Source: Advenella kashmirensis W13003
Lineage (GTDB): Bacteria > Pseudomonadota > Gammaproteobacteria > Burkholderiales > Burkholderiaceae_B
Direction: 5' to 3'
Length of the DNA stretch: 64,000 nt
Assembly: GCF_000506985.1 (NCBI RefSeq)
Contig: NZ_KI650979.1
Coordinates: forward strand, 806,001-870,000
How positions within the stretch are numbered: position 1 is the first letter of the stretch; each line of letters starts with the position of its first letter. Below are positions 62,963-64,000 of this stretch, in pieces. Below the pieces are notes generated by a model. It had not been told where the DNA came from and made no database searches. It saw only the letters and a program-made list of their open reading frames with translations. A program made the position numbers and the translations under genes.

Positions 62963-64000
62963 TTATTCAACGATGGTGCTTCTGCCATATGCATCGTCAT
63001 ATCTGACTATATCATCCTCTGAGAGGATTTCCCCTGCCTGCACCTCAATCACTTCTAGGAAATCGTCGCCGATGTTCTCCAAACGATGCCGGGTCCCTAG
63101 AGGAATATAAATGCTTTCATTCGCCACTAGCCGTTGTTCCGTATTGCCCTTGATGACCTTAGCCGTACCCGCCACAACGACCCAGTGTTCCGAGCGGTGT
63201 ATGTGCATTTGCATGCTTAAAGCGGCACCTGGATTGACACGCAGTTTCTTCACAATAAACTTTTCACCGCGGGTTATCAACTCAAAACTGCCCCAGGGCC
63301 GGTATGTCTTGCGGTTGGTCGTTGCCTCTTCGAATCCGCGTTGTCTGATATCGCCAACCACTTGCTTAAGTTCCTGGGCCCTACTCTGATCTGCTACCAA
63401 GAGAGCGTCTACGGTATTAACAACGATGATATTTTCAAGTCCAACAGCAACGACCAGCCTGCTATCAGAAATTGCCAAAGTATTCGTACAGTCTTTCGCC
63501 AGAACCGACTCCGATAGCACATTATTGTTCTTATCGGCGGGAAGAATGCAGCGTAACGCATCCCAGGACCCTATATCGCACCACCCCGCTGCGATTTCAA
63601 AAACAACTGCGTTATCCGTTTTCTCCATCACGGCCACATCAATTGATATCGATGGACTGGACAAAAATGCCTTTTTTTCAAGTCGAACAAAGTCCAGATC
63701 CCGCGACGAACACTCAACCGCGCGGTCACAAGCCGACAGGACATCCGGCGCGTGCTGTTCCAATTGGCCCAGATATTGGCTAGCCTTGAACATAAATATT
63801 CCACAGTTCCATAAATAGTCACCGCTATTCACATATCGCTGGGCGAGTTCCAAAGAGGGCTTTTCTACGAAGTGCTCGATTTGCTTGAGCTCTGACGTAC
63901 TCTTATATCGGATATACCCGAAACCCGTTTCGGGCCGCGTAGGCACCACACCAAATGTGACCAATTTTCCCGACTTGGCCACGTGGTAGGCACTATCAAC
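62963..64000 (-). CDS. manC: Mannose-1-phosphate guanylyltransferase / mannose-6-phosphate isomerase, partial
   Basis: The frame is open to the right edge (codons before the GTG at 63980-63982 read VDSAYH), so the N-terminal nucleotidyl part is cut off. The visible part has GKLVTFGVVPTRPETGFGYI, FVEKPSLELAQRYV and GWCDIGSWDAL. The C-terminal cupin isomerase domain has SMQMHIHRSEHWVVVAG and PLGTRHRLENIGDDFLEV. It makes GDP-mannose from mannose-1-phosphate for surface polysaccharide, which fits the capsule and pilus neighbours. The AlgA/XanB/ManC types cannot be told apart here. Confidence 0.92.
   Translation of the reverse strand, partial: VDSAYHVAKSGKLVTFGVVPTRPETGFGYIRYKSTSELKQIEHFVEKPSLELAQRYVNSGDYLWNCGIFMFKASQYLGQLEQHAPDVLSACDRAVECSSRDLDFVRLEKKAFLSSPSISIDVAVMEKTDNAVVFEIAAGWCDIGSWDALRCILPADKNNNVLSESVLAKDCTNTLAISDSRLVVAVGLENIIVVNTVDALLVADQSRAQELKQVVGDIRQRGFEEATTNRKTYRPWGSFELITRGEKFIVKKLRVNPGAALSMQMHIHRSEHWVVVAGTAKVIKGNTEQRLVANESIYIPLGTRHRLENIGDDFLEVIEVQAGEILSEDDIVRYDDAYGRSTIVE

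Noticed and set aside
1-64000. Search for tRNA or rRNA genes, CRISPR arrays, transposases, integrases and phage genes
   Set aside because: None was seen. The accessory-looking gene pair at 1536-6629 is not flanked by mobile-element hallmarks.

Overview
The window looks like chromosome of a betaproteobacterium of the Alcaligenaceae (Advenella/Bordetella/Achromobacter-like). The reasons are seven periplasmic Bug/TctC-type receptors of the tripartite tricarboxylate transporter (TTT) family, many LysR regulators, CaiB/BaiF CoA-transferases and a moderately GC-rich base composition. The genus is inference. I saw no rRNA, tRNA, CRISPR array, insertion sequence or phage gene.

Layout. (1) 1-1342, minus: fetAB-like metal-export ABC transporter, truncated by the window start. 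(2) 1536-6629, minus: a two-gene unit with abutting stop and start codons. It encodes a TIR-transmembrane-WD40 protein and a membrane-anchored Rossmann protein ending in a ryanodine-receptor (RyR) domain. This is the best candidate for a little-described NAD-nucleotide signalling or defence system. (3) 6751-17946: core metabolism and housekeeping: VOC proteins, maeB with a divergent LysR, cbpA-cbpM, LysR divergent from mmsA, an AraC regulator, a PaaI thioesterase and a MATE exporter. (4) 18039-25598: a LysR gene divergent from a seven-gene plus-strand run for a sulfur amino acid (thiol dioxygenase, C-S lyase, four-module rhodanese, complete polar amino-acid ABC importer).

(5) 25647-33263: LysR, Bug, hydroxyacid dehydrogenase, HpcH/HpaI aldolase, LigI-like lactonase, Bug, TauD-type dioxygenase and a second LysR, probably for uptake and cleavage of a hydroxy or oxo acid. 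(6) 33321-34013: copper-linked DUF305 and HMA proteins behind a MerR/CueR-like promoter with a 19-bp spacer. (7) 34277-41596: CitE-like lyase, CoA-transferase III, cyclase-family hydrolase and four Bug proteins. (8) 41757-47523: IclR, CoA-transferase III, crotonase, CoA-transferase-like A/B pair and acyl-CoA ligase. The order and the apparent loss of canonical catalytic residues resemble the actinobacterial echA20-ipdA-ipdB ring-opening genes. (9) 47853-52357: GntR regulator and a probable sulfolactate module (suyA, suyB, Bug, slcC-like).

(10) 52494-64000: cell surface. A small Cys4 protein is followed by minus-strand genes for a KpsC-like Kdo transferase, a CgeB-like glycosyltransferase, a Hint-domain protein with a beta-repeat N-terminus, a Csu/spore-coat-U chaperone-usher pilus operon and manC, cut by the window end. 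No TTT membrane subunits (TctA/TctB) are present, so all seven Bug receptors must use membrane parts encoded elsewhere.
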